From: an uncultured Acidimicrobiales bacterium
Lineage (GTDB): Bacteria > Actinomycetota > Acidimicrobiia > Acidimicrobiales > SZUA-35
Assembly: GCA_938021675.1 (NCBI GenBank)
Contig: CALIFY010000030.1
Coordinates: forward strand, 1 to 64,000
Direction: 5' to 3'
Length of the DNA: 64,000 nt
Each line of letters opens with the position of its first letter. Position 1 is the first letter of the stretch. Shown here piece by piece: positions 9,359-19,584 of the stretch. Under the pieces are notes generated by a model. That model saw only the letters and a program-made list of their open reading frames with translations. It ran no database searches and was not told the DNA's origin. The position numbers and the translations under genes are program-made.

Positions 9359-10347
9359 CGCTCCACCTCCTCGGTGTCGGTGTCGATCGGCTGTTCGCCG
9401 GTTGGATCCTCGCCCGGTTCGATTCGGTGTCCGGTGGCGGCCAAGAACACATCGTCGAGGCTCGGTGTTCGAAGGGTAAGGCTCTCGATCGGCACGTCGA
9501 CGTCGGCCAGCGCCACCACCAGTCCGCTGACCAACCCGGCACCATCGGAGCTTGACACGCTCAGTTCTTGACCGTGAAGCGATGCCCCGGTTACCCCGGG
9601 AACGCCCTTGATGACGTCGAGTGGAACGTCTGAAATTTGACCGAGTTCCACCACGATGAGGTCGTTGCCGACCTCGCGCTTGAGCTGTTCCGGCGTGCCT
9701 TCGGCAACCAGCCGACCGGAGTCGATGATGCCAACCCGGTCAGCGAGCACGTCCGCCTCTTCCAGATACTGGGTGGTAAGGAAAATCGTCACCCCGAGAT
9801 CCTCATTGAGGCGTTTGACCTCTTCCCACACCTTGGCCCGGCTGACCGGATCGAGGCCGGTCGTCGGCTCATCGAGAAACAACACTTCGGGCTCGTGGAG
9901 CAGCGAACTGGCGAGATCTACCCGACGCTTCATGCCCCCCGAATACGTCCCTACCCGACGGTCGATGGCGTCACCGATGTCGATGAACTGCAACACGGTG
10001 TCGATTCGTTCGGCGAGCACCGTGCCCTTCATCCCGTAGAGACGCCCCTGAAGCTCCAGAATTTCACGGCCTGTCTGTTTCTCATCCAGTGCTGCTTCCT
10101 GGAGGGCGACGCCGATGCGGAGCCGGACCTCCGCTGCGGCGTCGACAACGTCGAGGCCGAGGACAGATGCCGACCCTGACGTTGGGCCGAGCAGCGTGCA
10201 CAGCATGCGGACGGTGGTCGACTTGCCGGCCCCGTTTGGCCCGAGAAACCCGTAGATCTCTCCGTCTTGCACCGCGAGGTCGACGCCGGCCACCGCGTGT
10301 TCTTCCCCAAAGCTTCTGCAAAGATCGTTGGTCGTGATAGCGGTCAC
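9355..10347 (-). CDS. ABC transporter ATP-binding protein (DrrA-like)
   Basis: ATPase partner of the following permease. Walker A is G-P-N-G-A-G-K-S-T, the signature is Y-S-G-G-M-K-R-R, Walker B is V-L-F-L-D-E-P-T-T-G-L-D, and the switch region L-T-T-Q-Y-L-E-E-A-D is the form seen in DrrA-type exporters. A C-terminal extension of about 90 residues after the nucleotide domain contains the family's L-E-D-V-F-like end (here S-L-D-D-V-F-L-A-A-T-G). I chose GTG at 10347 because DrrA proteins usually start just before the A-I-x-x-x-x-L-x-x-x-F-G strand; ATG at 10401 in frame is the alternative. Confidence 0.93.
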   Translation of the reverse strand: MTAITTNDLCRSFGEEHAVAGVDLAVQDGEIYGFLGPNGAGKSTTVRMLCTLLGPTSGSASVLGLDVVDAAAEVRLRIGVALQEAALDEKQTGREILELQGRLYGMKGTVLAERIDTVLQFIDIGDAIDRRVGTYSGGMKRRVDLASSLLHEPEVLFLDEPTTGLDPVSRAKVWEEVKRLNEDLGVTIFLTTQYLEEADVLADRVGIIDSGRLVAEGTPEQLKREVGNDLIVVELGQISDVPLDVIKGVPGVTGASLHGQELSVSSSDGAGLVSGLVVALADVDVPIESLTLRTPSLDDVFLAATGHRIEPGEDPTGEQPIDTDTEEVER

Positions 10348-10434
10348 GGCGGGCAGCTTAACGCTCGTTTCGCCGTCAGAGAGGACCGGCGACGACAACA
10401 CTCCAACCCGGGTCTACCGGTAGACTGATCGACA

Positions 10435-11058
10435 GTGACCAGTTCAGCTTCGTCGGGAATTACCCCGACCGATGCGCCGAACCCAACTCCTGCCATCGCT
10501 CCGGCCGTGGCGTTGTATCGGCCGTTGGTGCAGCTGCTGGTCGCCGCGCTCGGGGCGCTTATCACCCATCAACTGGCCTATTTGGCGGCCAATTCGCTGG
10601 CCGGCTTTGATCCGTCCAGCGGCCCAGACCATGGCCACCTTCCATTGCAGTGGACCCTGGTCACACCGTTGGCAGTCGGCGGTGCCGGCTGCTTCATCGT
10701 CTGGCAGCTCCGTCAGCTCGGTTTCCAGTCGCTCATTTCCCCCCGAAAGCTCAGCGCCCTCGTCGTCGCCTTTTTTGCCATCCAGGAACTAGCTGAAGGC
10801 CTTTTCGATGGCCGGAGCGCGCTTTCGACCATCACCAGCCCAGCCGTGCTGCTCGGTTTTGGTATCGCTCCTGCCGTCGCGTGGCTCCTCACCCGGCTCC
10901 TTCGGAGCGTGACCGAACTGGTCGCCGCTCTATTGTCCGGGGGCCGCATCCACCCGCCCGCCGCGGGCCCTCTCGTTCCTCTCCCGGTCCATTGGACCAG
11001 TGCGTCGTCGGTTTCGACGGCTCGGCCTCGGGCTCCTCCCCGTCTCTTTCAGTACTAG
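10435..11058 (+). CDS. Hypothetical integral membrane protein
   Basis: 207 residues from GTG. After a Ser/Thr/Pro-rich start there are about four hydrophobic segments: L-V-Q-L-L-V-A-A-L-G-A-L-I-T, T-L-V-T-P-L-A-V-G-G-A-G-C-F-I-V-W, K-L-S-A-L-V-V-A-F-F-A-I-Q, and P-A-V-L-L-G-F-G-I-A-P-A-V-A-W-L-L. An E-L-A-E-G motif sits between helices 3 and 4. The tail is Pro/Ser/Arg-rich and probably disordered. No family recognised. It is divergent from the ABC ATPase gene and lies 75 bases upstream of the lipoprotein gene. Confidence 0.65.
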   Translation: MTSSASSGITPTDAPNPTPAIAPAVALYRPLVQLLVAALGALITHQLAYLAANSLAGFDPSSGPDHGHLPLQWTLVTPLAVGGAGCFIVWQLRQLGFQSLISPRKLSALVVAFFAIQELAEGLFDGRSALSTITSPAVLLGFGIAPAVAWLLTRLLRSVTELVAALLSGGRIHPPAAGPLVPLPVHWTSASSVSTARPRAPPRLFQY

Positions 11059-11133
11059 GCCGAACACGTATCTGAAGAGACGAACCGACGCGCCTCGACC
11101 TGCACGGTCGGCGCTCGGGAAGGAAGGACCGAC

Positions 11134-12552
11134 ATGAAACGCAAGACCTGGCCGTTGCTGGCCACCATATGTTCACTGTCGCTGCTCGCAGCGGCCTGTT
11201 CAAACGATGACACCTCGACCACCGATGCCGCCGACAGCGACGCGGTCGCCGTCACTTCGGACGGCGACGGAGAGTCGGAAGACATGCCCGACGACGGCAT
11301 GGAAGACATGGAAGACGACGCCATGGAAGGCGACATGGAAGACATGGCCGATGGCGGCCATGGTCACGATGGCGCCGTGATCGATGTGCCGGAGGGTATG
11401 GCGGTACCGGCCGTGGCCGTTACCGCCGAGGCCGACAGCGTGTCCGGCCACAATCTTTTCGTCGAGCTCACCGATTTCACCCTCGCTCCAGAGAATGCAA
11501 GCACAGATCCGGTCGATGGCGAAGGCCATCTCCACCTCTACGTCGATGGAGAGCGGACCACCCGTTTCTACAATGAGGCCGTCCACGTGACAGGGCTTGC
11601 GCCGGGCGAACACGAACTGATGGTCGAGGTAAGCGCCAACAACCATTCGGCCTACGCGGTCGATGGGGCCCCCATCCGGGCCATGACGACGATCACGGTG
11701 GACGACGAGGCCGCTGGGCACGGCGGCCACGACGATACGGCGCTGTTCGAACCCGAATCGGCCCCAACGGCAACCGTGACCGCCACGAAAGATCCCCTGT
11801 CGGGATGGAACCTGTTCGTCGATGTAACCGACTTTGAGTTCACGCCCGAAACCGTCGGCGGTACCGCGGCGGAGGGGCACGGGCACCTTCACCTTCTGGT
11901 CAATGACGAGAAGGCCACCCGGCTCTATGGCTCTTGGTGGCACCTGGCATCGCTCCCGGCGGGGGCGAACGAAATCGCGGTCGAAGTCGTGGCCGACGAT
12001 CACGCAGTTTTCGGTGTCGACGGCGAACCGATCGTCGCCTCGACCACCATCGAGGTCACCGAAGAAGAAGCAGCGGCCAACGACGGCCATGACAACGGTG
12101 ACAACGGCGACAACCACGGCGACGACGAGAGCCACGACGGCGACGACGAGAGCCACGACGCCGACGACGAGAGCCACGACGCCGACGGCGATGCCGAAGA
12201 GAGCCACGGTGCAGACAGTGATACCGAAGAGGGCCACGGCGACCATGGCGGCGGCGAAATGGCCGACATAGATCCGGCCGACGCGGATGTTGTCGTCGAA
12301 GCCACGGTCACCGCCGAAGGTGTCGACGTCGAAAGCCGTCGGATCGATGTCTCGACCGGTCAGACCGTCGGGGTCATCGTCGAGGCCGAGGAGTCCGAAC
12401 TGGTTCACGTTCACGGCTACGACCTCCTCGACGAGGTCGGCGACGGCCAGCCGGCCGAGATCGCATTTCTCGCCGATAGTCCTGGCGTGTTCGAAGTCGA
12501 ACTAGAAAACTCCGGTCGGTTCCTGTTCGAATTCGAAGTCAGCGACTCATAG
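11134..12552 (+). CDS. Met/His/Asp-rich lipoprotein with two repeated beta domains and a cupredoxin-like domain
   Basis: 472 residues with a type II signal peptide; lipobox L-A-A-A-C, lipid-carrying Cys at residue 22. A strong ribosome site (GGAAGGAAGG, 11118-11127) precedes the ATG. Layout: a Met/Asp-rich segment (about 50-85, D-G-M-E-D-M-E-D-D-A-M) ending in G-H-G-H-D; two homologous domains of about 95 residues, each with G-H-L-H-L and V-D-G-x-P-I; a linker with three D-E-S-H-D repeats and many His; and a final domain (about 380-472) with E-L-V-H-V-H-G-Y-D and G-V-F-E-V-E-L, like cupredoxin-fold proteins. The chemistry suggests metal (copper?) binding at the outer face of the membrane; that is inference. 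The next gene starts four bases after the stop and is almost certainly co-transcribed. Confidence 0.85.
   Translation: MKRKTWPLLATICSLSLLAAACSNDDTSTTDAADSDAVAVTSDGDGESEDMPDDGMEDMEDDAMEGDMEDMADGGHGHDGAVIDVPEGMAVPAVAVTAEADSVSGHNLFVELTDFTLAPENASTDPVDGEGHLHLYVDGERTTRFYNEAVHVTGLAPGEHELMVEVSANNHSAYAVDGAPIRAMTTITVDDEAAGHGGHDDTALFEPESAPTATVTATKDPLSGWNLFVDVTDFEFTPETVGGTAAEGHGHLHLLVNDEKATRLYGSWWHLASLPAGANEIAVEVVADDHAVFGVDGEPIVASTTIEVTEEEAAANDGHDNGDNGDNHGDDESHDGDDESHDADDESHDADGDAEESHGADSDTEEGHGDHGGGEMADIDPADADVVVEATVTAEGVDVESRRIDVSTGQTVGVIVEAEESELVHVHGYDLLDEVGDGQPAEIAFLADSPGVFEVELENSGRFLFEFEVSDS
12127..12189. repeat. 21-bp tandem repeat, three copies, in the lipoprotein gene
   Basis: Units begin GAGAGCCACGACG and encode E-S-H-D-x-D-D; copies two and three are nearly identical. 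They build a His/Asp-rich linker. Confidence 0.92.
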
Positions 12553-12556
12553 CATC

Positions 12557-13906
<1,350 letters not shown>

Positions 13907-13999
13907 CCACCGACCACTCCCGACCACCGGCGGAGCTACATCTCAACACCTGGACCGAAGTGCCGATGGGCGTTCGGTCCAGTAAGCAACGAGGTGTGT

Positions 14000-15463
14000 A
14001 TGGCTGAGAATACGATCGAGTCCCGAGCGAGAAGTTTCCGAAGCTTCTTCTCATTCGTCTTCATCTTGATAGTGATGGCCATTTCGGTGACGTCGCTCAT
14101 ACAGCAGGGAGGCGAGAGCGACGTCGACCTCACCGACCTCGGCGACGTCGCAGTACTCGACGAGTTCTGGGTGCTGATATCGGCCGCTCTCGTGTTCTTC
14201 ATGCAGGCCGGTTTCCTCTGTTACGAGGTCGGCCTCGCCAGACCGGAGCACACCACGCCGGTGGCGTTGAAGAACATCGTCGACTGGGCCATCTCAACCT
14301 GCGCCTTCGTCCTCATCGGGTTCGCCCTGATGTTCGGGACGTCGAGCACCGGGTTCTTCGGTACCTCGTTCTTCGCTCTCGATGGTCTGTTCGAAGCGGC
14401 GACCACCGTGACCGGCCCAACCTTCTTCCTGTTCCAGCTTGCCTTCGCCGGTACCGCCATCACCCTGGTGTCCGGGTCTCTCGTGGAGCGAACAACACTC
14501 CTCGCCTACTCCGGTATCGCCGTCTCCCTCGGACTGGTCATCTACCCGGTCTACGGTCACTGGGTGTGGGGCGACCTGCTCGTCGAAGGCAATGAGCCAT
14601 GGCTTGCCGCCACCGGATTCCACGACTTCGCCGGCGGCACCGTCGTCCACCTCCTCGGGGCAACGGTCGCCATCGTCGGAATCAAGATGATCGGCCCCCG
14701 CATCGGCCGCTTCGGACCCGATGGCGAGCCTCGGGAGATGGAGCCATCCAGCATCGGCCTCTCGCTCCTCGGCACCATCATCCTTTGGTTCGGCTGGTGG
14801 GGATTCAACGGCGGCAGCTTCCTGGTGTTCGACGGTCGAGTCATCGATGCCATCATCCTCACCAACGTGGCCGCCGTCGCCGGTCTCATCGGCGCCGCGC
14901 TATTCGGTTACCTGTTCCAGAATCGGTTCATGCTCAGCTCCAAGATGGTGGGCGGCGCCCTCGGTGGCCTGGTAGCTATAACCCCTGGGGCCGATGTCAT
15001 GACCCTACGGGGCACGTTGGCCACCGGCCTCCTGGCCGGCATCGCCGTCAGCTGGACCAACGACTTCCTGCTCCGCCGCCGTATCGACGATGCCCTGGGC
15101 GTGATCCCTATCCACGGTACGGCCGCCGTGGTCGGCACCATCACCTTGGCCCTCTTCGCCCGACCGGGGACCCTCGACAACAGCCTCGGCACACAGGTGC
15201 TGGTCCAGGCTGCCGGCGTCGGTGTCTGCATCGCCTGGGCTGGCGGCGTCTCGTTCCCCATCTACTGGACGATTCGACGGGTCATCGGCCTCCGGGTCGA
15301 TCCGACCACCGAGCTGCAGGGCGCAACCCTTGACAACAACGAATGGCCATACGCCATCACCGCCGTGGCCGATAAAGACACGGTGTCCGAAGACGGCGCT
15401 GAGCGCGAACGCACAACGACATCGGGCGGCGTGCTCGTAGGAGCCGAACGTGACCGAGATTGA
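14000..15463 (+). CDS. amt: Ammonium transporter
   Basis: 487 residues with about eleven membrane helices. The ATG at 14000 is favoured over GTG at 13994 because GAGG (13991-13994) lies five bases before it. It shows the Amt signature D-F-A-G-G-T-V-V-H, with the first pore histidine, and a second His in the I-P-I-H-G-T segment. Also present are Q-A-G-F-L-C-Y-E-V-G, G-F-A-L-M-F-G, and W-F-G-W-W-G-F-N-G-G. It moves ammonium/ammonia into the cell for assimilation. The cytoplasmic tail (about 60 residues) is unusually polar and its last codons overlap the next gene. No glnK/glnB lies beside it. Confidence 0.96.
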   Translation: MAENTIESRARSFRSFFSFVFILIVMAISVTSLIQQGGESDVDLTDLGDVAVLDEFWVLISAALVFFMQAGFLCYEVGLARPEHTTPVALKNIVDWAISTCAFVLIGFALMFGTSSTGFFGTSFFALDGLFEAATTVTGPTFFLFQLAFAGTAITLVSGSLVERTTLLAYSGIAVSLGLVIYPVYGHWVWGDLLVEGNEPWLAATGFHDFAGGTVVHLLGATVAIVGIKMIGPRIGRFGPDGEPREMEPSSIGLSLLGTIILWFGWWGFNGGSFLVFDGRVIDAIILTNVAAVAGLIGAALFGYLFQNRFMLSSKMVGGALGGLVAITPGADVMTLRGTLATGLLAGIAVSWTNDFLLRRRIDDALGVIPIHGTAAVVGTITLALFARPGTLDNSLGTQVLVQAAGVGVCIAWAGGVSFPIYWTIRRVIGLRVDPTTELQGATLDNNEWPYAITAVADKDTVSEDGAERERTTTSGGVLVGAERDRD

Positions 15464-16037
15464 TCAAATAGTCATCCAACGGGTCGGCGGCTGGGTGCTG
15501 GTCTCCGAGGGCGAGTGGCTCCGGATGTCGGAAGCCGACCGAGAGGAATTGCTGAACCAACAAGCGGTCCAGTTCTTCGCTCACGGCGAGGTAATCGACC
15601 CAGAAACAGCGGCCGGTCAACTCGATCCGGCGATGTCACGTCGATCGAGTGACCCCGGCCAGGCCGCGGTGGCCAAGGTCGAACTCCAAGCGGTCGAACT
15701 CTTGCCTGCCGTGTACCGGCGAGTTGTCATCGACGGCCCATCCTGGCAGGTACAGCGAGAGTTGGCCGGCGAGGACAGCATCCCATTCGCTCCTATCCGG
15801 GGCCGGGCCGCAGACGCCTACGACCTCGACACCGAGGCAGGAGGCAAACTACTCGTCGCCGACCTCGTCACCGATTCGTTCGGCATTCAAGACGTGACGA
15901 TGCTCTCGGCCGATGCGGTCGAACAACTCCATGATCAGCTCTTCGAATCAGCGCTCGGCGACCGTTTCTGGGAAATCGAAGCGGAAGAGATTCGGGCTCA
16001 GGTCGAAGAGAGCGCAGTCGTCCGGGTCGTGAAGTAG
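15450..16037 (+). CDS. Hypothetical protein overlapping the end of amt
   Basis: 195 residues from GTG at 15450, with GGAG at 15439-15442 as ribosome site. It overlaps the amt coding region by 14 bases, so translation is probably coupled. It is acidic, without signal peptide or membrane helix. The N-terminus (V-I-Q-R-V-G-G-W-V-L-V-S-E-G-E-W) and the later repeat-like segments L-L-V-A-D-L-V-T-D-S-F-G-I-Q-D and E-A-E-E-I-R-A-Q-V-E-E look like a compact alpha/beta fold. No known family recognised. The coupling suggests a regulator or partner of the ammonium transporter, standing where other bacteria have glnK; it has no P-II T-loop signature. Confidence 0.7.
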   Translation: MTEIDQIVIQRVGGWVLVSEGEWLRMSEADREELLNQQAVQFFAHGEVIDPETAAGQLDPAMSRRSSDPGQAAVAKVELQAVELLPAVYRRVVIDGPSWQVQRELAGEDSIPFAPIRGRAADAYDLDTEAGGKLLVADLVTDSFGIQDVTMLSADAVEQLHDQLFESALGDRFWEIEAEEIRAQVEESAVVRVVK

Positions 16038-16081
16038 CCGGTCGGGCCTCGACGGCATTCTGGGGTTAGTCTGCCAGCACC

Positions 16082-16843
16082 GTGAGAGCCGAACAGCCAC
16101 GAACGTACGACGCTGACTGCCCGATCGAGGTGGATCGGGCAGTCATGATCCATCGCTGGGATCAACTGACCTTTCTCCATTGGCCGTACGAGCCGGAGAT
16201 AGTCCAGGCCCTGCTTCCCGATGGCTTGTCGGTTGAAACCTACGGCGGCAACGCATGGGTCGGTCTTGTGCCGTTCCGGATGGAGGTTCGCTTGCCCCGA
16301 GCTCCCGCCGCCCCATGGCTCTCCCACTTTCCCGAGACCAACGTACGCACCTACGTCACCGCCCCCGATGGCACCACTGGCGTCTGGTTCCTTTCGCTCG
16401 ACGCCGCTCGCCTTCCGGCCGTCGTCGGCGCCCGCGCCACCTACCGTTTGCCGTACTTCTGGTCGGCCATGTCACTCGACGGCGATCACCACCGCATGTC
16501 ATATCGTTGTGTTCGACGGTGGCCCGGGCCTCGACGGGCCGGTTCAACTGCCGAGATTGCGATAGGTCAGCCGTACCAACCGGACGAGTTGACCGATTTC
16601 GACCACTACCTCACCGCCCGATGGCGGCTCTACAGCGAGATGCGCCGTGGTGGGTTGCGGTCGGCTCTCGCCCAACACGATCCGTGGCTCCTTCATCGGG
16701 CCGAAGTCATCAAACTGGACGACGACCTCGTGCGAGCCAGTGGGCTCCCGGCACCGAAACAACGGCCCATCGTTCACTGGTCACCGGGAGTAGAAGTTCG
16801 GATTGGGCTCCCGGGTGCGGTATCGGGACGGTCCATCGAATAG
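16082..16843 (+). CDS. DUF2071 (YqjF-like) protein
   Basis: 253 residues from GTG. Characteristic blocks: H-R-W-D-Q-L-T-F-L-H-W-P-Y at residue 24, V-Q-A-L-L-P-D-G-L-S-V-E-T-Y-G-G, A-W-V-G-L-V-P-F-R-M, F-P-E-T-N-V-R-T-Y-V, and G-V-W-F-L-S-L-D-A, then a C-terminal H-W-S-P-G-V-E-V-R-I-G. The family has an acetoacetate-decarboxylase-like fold and no agreed function. The gene for YaaA begins ten bases after its stop. Confidence 0.9.
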   Translation: MRAEQPRTYDADCPIEVDRAVMIHRWDQLTFLHWPYEPEIVQALLPDGLSVETYGGNAWVGLVPFRMEVRLPRAPAAPWLSHFPETNVRTYVTAPDGTTGVWFLSLDAARLPAVVGARATYRLPYFWSAMSLDGDHHRMSYRCVRRWPGPRRAGSTAEIAIGQPYQPDELTDFDHYLTARWRLYSEMRRGGLRSALAQHDPWLLHRAEVIKLDDDLVRASGLPAPKQRPIVHWSPGVEVRIGLPGAVSGRSIE

Positions 16844-16853
16844 ATTGGGACGG

Positions 16854-17636
16854 GTGTTAGTCGTACTTTCCCCGGCCAAGTCCCTCGACTACGAGACCCC
16901 GCCCCGTACCGACAAGTTCACCGAGCCGGCGCTGCTCGAACATTCGGCTGAGCTTGTGGAGATTATGGCCCAAAAGTCGCCTCGTCAGCTGCAAAACCTG
17001 ATGGGGATCTCGGCCCCGCTGGCTGAGCTGAACGTCGAGCGGTTTCGCTCCTGGGACCTCCCGTTTACCCCAGAGACGGCCCGCCAAGCTATTCTCGCCT
17101 TCACCGGCGATGTGTACCAAGGTCTCGACGTCGCAACGTTCTCCTCTCGAGACTTCACCAGAGCTCAGCGTTCGATCCGAATCCTGTCCGGCCTGTACGG
17201 GGTGTTAGCGCCGCTCGACCTGATGATGCCGTACCGCCTAGAGATGGGGACCAAACTCAAGACCGGTCGGGGCAACACGTTGTACGAATTCTGGGGTGAG
17301 CGAGTCACCGGAGAGATCAACGTCGCCGTTCGCCAAAGCCCAGGGCGGAAGGTGTTGATCAATCTCGCATCGAACGAGTACTTCAAAGCGGTCAAGGTCG
17401 ACAAGCTCGACGCACCGGTGGTCACCCCAGCGTTTCTCGATGCCAAAGGTGCCGGCGACTACAAAACCGTAAGCTTTTTCGCAAAACGAGCCCGGGGGGC
17501 CATGGCGGCTTGGATGGTCAAGAACCGGGCCGGTTCACCCGATGAACTGATGGAGTTCGACGGCCTTGGGTACGCGTTCAGCGCCGACCGTTCAACCGAT
17601 GACCGTCTGGTCTTCACCCGCCGCAACTCTTCCTAG
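16854..17636 (+). CDS. yaaA: Peroxide stress protein YaaA
   Basis: 260 residues from GTG at 16854, chosen because the family begins directly with the strand V-L-V-V-L-S-P-A-K-S-L-D. Further blocks are L-M-G-I-S-x-x-L-A-x-L-N, F-x-G-D-V-Y-Q-G-L-D, and L-S-G-L-Y-G-V-L-x-P-L-D-L-M-M-P-Y-R. Also N-L-A-S-N-E-Y-F-K-A and F-x-A-K-R-A-R-G all occur. In E. coli YaaA lowers free iron and protects DNA from hydrogen peroxide. It ends 48 bases from the convergent carboxylase epsilon gene. Confidence 0.95.
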   Translation: MLVVLSPAKSLDYETPPRTDKFTEPALLEHSAELVEIMAQKSPRQLQNLMGISAPLAELNVERFRSWDLPFTPETARQAILAFTGDVYQGLDVATFSSRDFTRAQRSIRILSGLYGVLAPLDLMMPYRLEMGTKLKTGRGNTLYEFWGERVTGEINVAVRQSPGRKVLINLASNEYFKAVKVDKLDAPVVTPAFLDAKGAGDYKTVSFFAKRARGAMAAWMVKNRAGSPDELMEFDGLGYAFSADRSTDDRLVFTRRNSS

Positions 17637-17684
17637 CGCCGCTTAGCAACTCTTCGCCCTGCCGGGGCGCCGACCGTCGGCCGG

Positions 17685-17867
17685 TCAGCGTCGCCAGGTC
17701 GGTGGTCGCCAGTCGTTTCGGGACCACCATCGACCGCTGAAACGCCATCGCGTATCGACCATTTCCGGCTCGGGGGCCGAAGCCGGTTGGGGCCACAGCG
17801 ACACGAGAGCGGTGGCGATGGCCGTCGCCTCGTCATCGGTCGGAGCCGGAGTGATCTTATGTTCCAT
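17685..17867 (-). CDS. Acyl-CoA carboxylase epsilon-like subunit
   Basis: A 60-residue protein lying 32 bases downstream of the carboxyltransferase gene on the same strand, exactly where actinobacteria place their small epsilon subunit. Sequence features agree: an N-terminal helix starting D-D-E-A-T-A-I-A-T-A-L (epsilon proteins start P-x-x-E-E-L-A-A-L), a Pro/Ala linker, and the C-terminal R-F-S-G-R-W-W motif. In Streptomyces and Mycobacterium epsilon bridges and activates the alpha and beta subunits. The call depends on position and these weak motifs, as the family is poorly conserved. Confidence 0.75.
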   Translation of the reverse strand: MEHKITPAPTDDEATAIATALVSLWPQPASAPEPEMVDTRWRFSGRWWSRNDWRPPTWRR

Positions 17868-17899
17868 CAGGACACCAGCCCGTCGTCCATCCGACCAGC

Positions 17900-19450
17900 C
17901 TAAAGCGGCACATTGCCATGCTTGCGCTGCGGAAGGTCCTCTTGTTTGGAGGCCAGCATGTTCAACCCGGCGATGATTTTCGATCGAGTTTCCGCTGGCT
18001 CGATCACATCGTCGATGTACCCTCGTTCGGCGGCAACCCAGGGATTGGCGAACTGCTCCTTGTATGACTCGATCAGCTCCGCCCGCCGAGCCACCGGATC
18101 GGCTGCCGATTGAATCTCTCGGCGGTGAACGATGTCGGTCGCCCCCTCCGGGCCCATGACCGCTAACTCGGCCGACGGCCAGGCCAACGACAGGTCCGAG
18201 CCGGTTCCCTTGGAATCCATCACGACGTAGGCACCGCCATAGGCCTTCCGGGTGATGATCTGGATACGGGGAACGGTCGCTTCACAGTATGCGTACAGCA
18301 GCTTGGCTCCATGGCGGATGATGCCGCCATGCTCCTGATCGACTCCTGGCAGGAACCCGGGGACGTCGACGAACGTGAGGATCGGGACGTTGAATGCGTC
18401 GCAGGTCCGCACAAATCGGGCACCCTTCGAGGCGCTCTCGATATCGAGCACACCGGCCAACACCATCGGTTGGTTGGCCACGATGCCGACGGTGCGACCG
18501 TTCATTCTGGCGAACCCGCAGACGAGGGACCGGGCCCAGTTGGCGTGGTACTCCATGAACTCGCCGCCATCGACCACTTCGGTGATCACCTGCGTCATGT
18601 CGTATGGCATGTTTGAGCTTGGCGGCATGAGGTCGACCAGTCCGGTGCATGCCCGTTCTGGGTCGTCGGTGCACTCGATGGCGGGGCCGGGCTCCATATT
18701 GTTGCTCGGGAGGAAAGACAGCAGATAGCGGACGTCGTCCATCACCGCTTTTTCGTCGTCGGCAACGAATGTCGCCACCCCCGAACGCGACGAGTGGCTC
18801 CCGGCACCACCCAGCTCTTCCAACGTGACCTCTTCACCGGTCACCGTCTTCACCACATCGGGCCCGGTGATAAACATGTGCGACGTTTCCTTCACCATGA
18901 AGATGAAGTCGGTCATAGCCGGGCTGTAGACGGCACCGCCGGCGCACGGCCCCATGATCACGCTGATCTGAGGGATAACCCCCGATGCCTGGACGTTCCG
19001 GTAAAAGATGCCGCCGTAACCGTCGAGACTGACAACTCCTTCGGTTATGCGGGCACCGGCGCCGTCGTTCAAACCGATGCAAGGTGCCCCGACCGCGAGG
19101 GCGAGGTCCATCAGTTTGTGGACCTTCTCGGCGAATACTTCGCCTAACGAACCTCCGTTGATGGTGAAGTCTTGGCTGTAGACAAAGATCTTTCGGCCGT
19201 CGACCGTGCCCCACCCGGTAATGATGCCGTCGGTATATGGACGGGTTTTGGCGTCCGGGTGCCGGGTCCGGGCCAGCATGTCGAGTTCATGGAACGACCC
19301 GTCGTCTAGCAGATAGTCGAGCCGCTCACGGGCCAGCATCTTGCCTTTGTCGTGCTGACGTTTGACCGCCCGTTCCGGACCGGCGTTGCGAGCCTCGTCC
19401 TTTCGGCGCTCCAGTTCGGCGATCCGCTCGGTAAGGGAGTGTTCGACCAC
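17900..19450 (-). CDS. Acyl-CoA (propionyl-CoA) carboxylase beta subunit
   Basis: Carboxyltransferase subunit that moves CO2 from biotin to acetyl-, propionyl- or longer acyl-CoA. GTG at 19450 gives 516 residues, the family's length. Key blocks: R-I-A-E-L-E-R-R-K near the N-terminus, R-E-R-L-D-Y-L-L-D-D-G-S-F, and Y-S-Q-D-F-T-I-N-G-G-S-L-G-E. The acyl-CoA oxyanion motif is D-G-A-G-A-R-I-T-E-G, and M-G-P-C-A-G-G-A-V-Y-S-P-A comes before the biotin-site glycines in the second half (G-G-A-Y-V-V-M). The biotin-carrying alpha subunit is not in the window. The upstream in-frame extension to 19534 is not family-like. Confidence 0.95.
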   Translation of the reverse strand: MVEHSLTERIAELERRKDEARNAGPERAVKRQHDKGKMLARERLDYLLDDGSFHELDMLARTRHPDAKTRPYTDGIITGWGTVDGRKIFVYSQDFTINGGSLGEVFAEKVHKLMDLALAVGAPCIGLNDGAGARITEGVVSLDGYGGIFYRNVQASGVIPQISVIMGPCAGGAVYSPAMTDFIFMVKETSHMFITGPDVVKTVTGEEVTLEELGGAGSHSSRSGVATFVADDEKAVMDDVRYLLSFLPSNNMEPGPAIECTDDPERACTGLVDLMPPSSNMPYDMTQVITEVVDGGEFMEYHANWARSLVCGFARMNGRTVGIVANQPMVLAGVLDIESASKGARFVRTCDAFNVPILTFVDVPGFLPGVDQEHGGIIRHGAKLLYAYCEATVPRIQIITRKAYGGAYVVMDSKGTGSDLSLAWPSAELAVMGPEGATDIVHRREIQSAADPVARRAELIESYKEQFANPWVAAERGYIDDVIEPAETRSKIIAGLNMLASKQEDLPQRKHGNVPL

Positions 19451-19584
19451 CCGAGCAGCGTATCGGCCGTGTCGGCACGACGATGACAATCGGTGCCCGC
19501 GACGAGTCTGGCCGGCCACACCCATGAACCTCATCGGTAGTTCGAAGCCCTGGTGAACCCGGCCGGTCGTCTACTGTAGGGCCG

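Noticed and set aside
11200-12414. Minus-strand 404-codon frame opposite the His-rich lipoprotein
   Set aside because: The plus strand has signal peptide, lipobox, strong ribosome site and repeated domains; the opposite frame is a product of the repeated composition.
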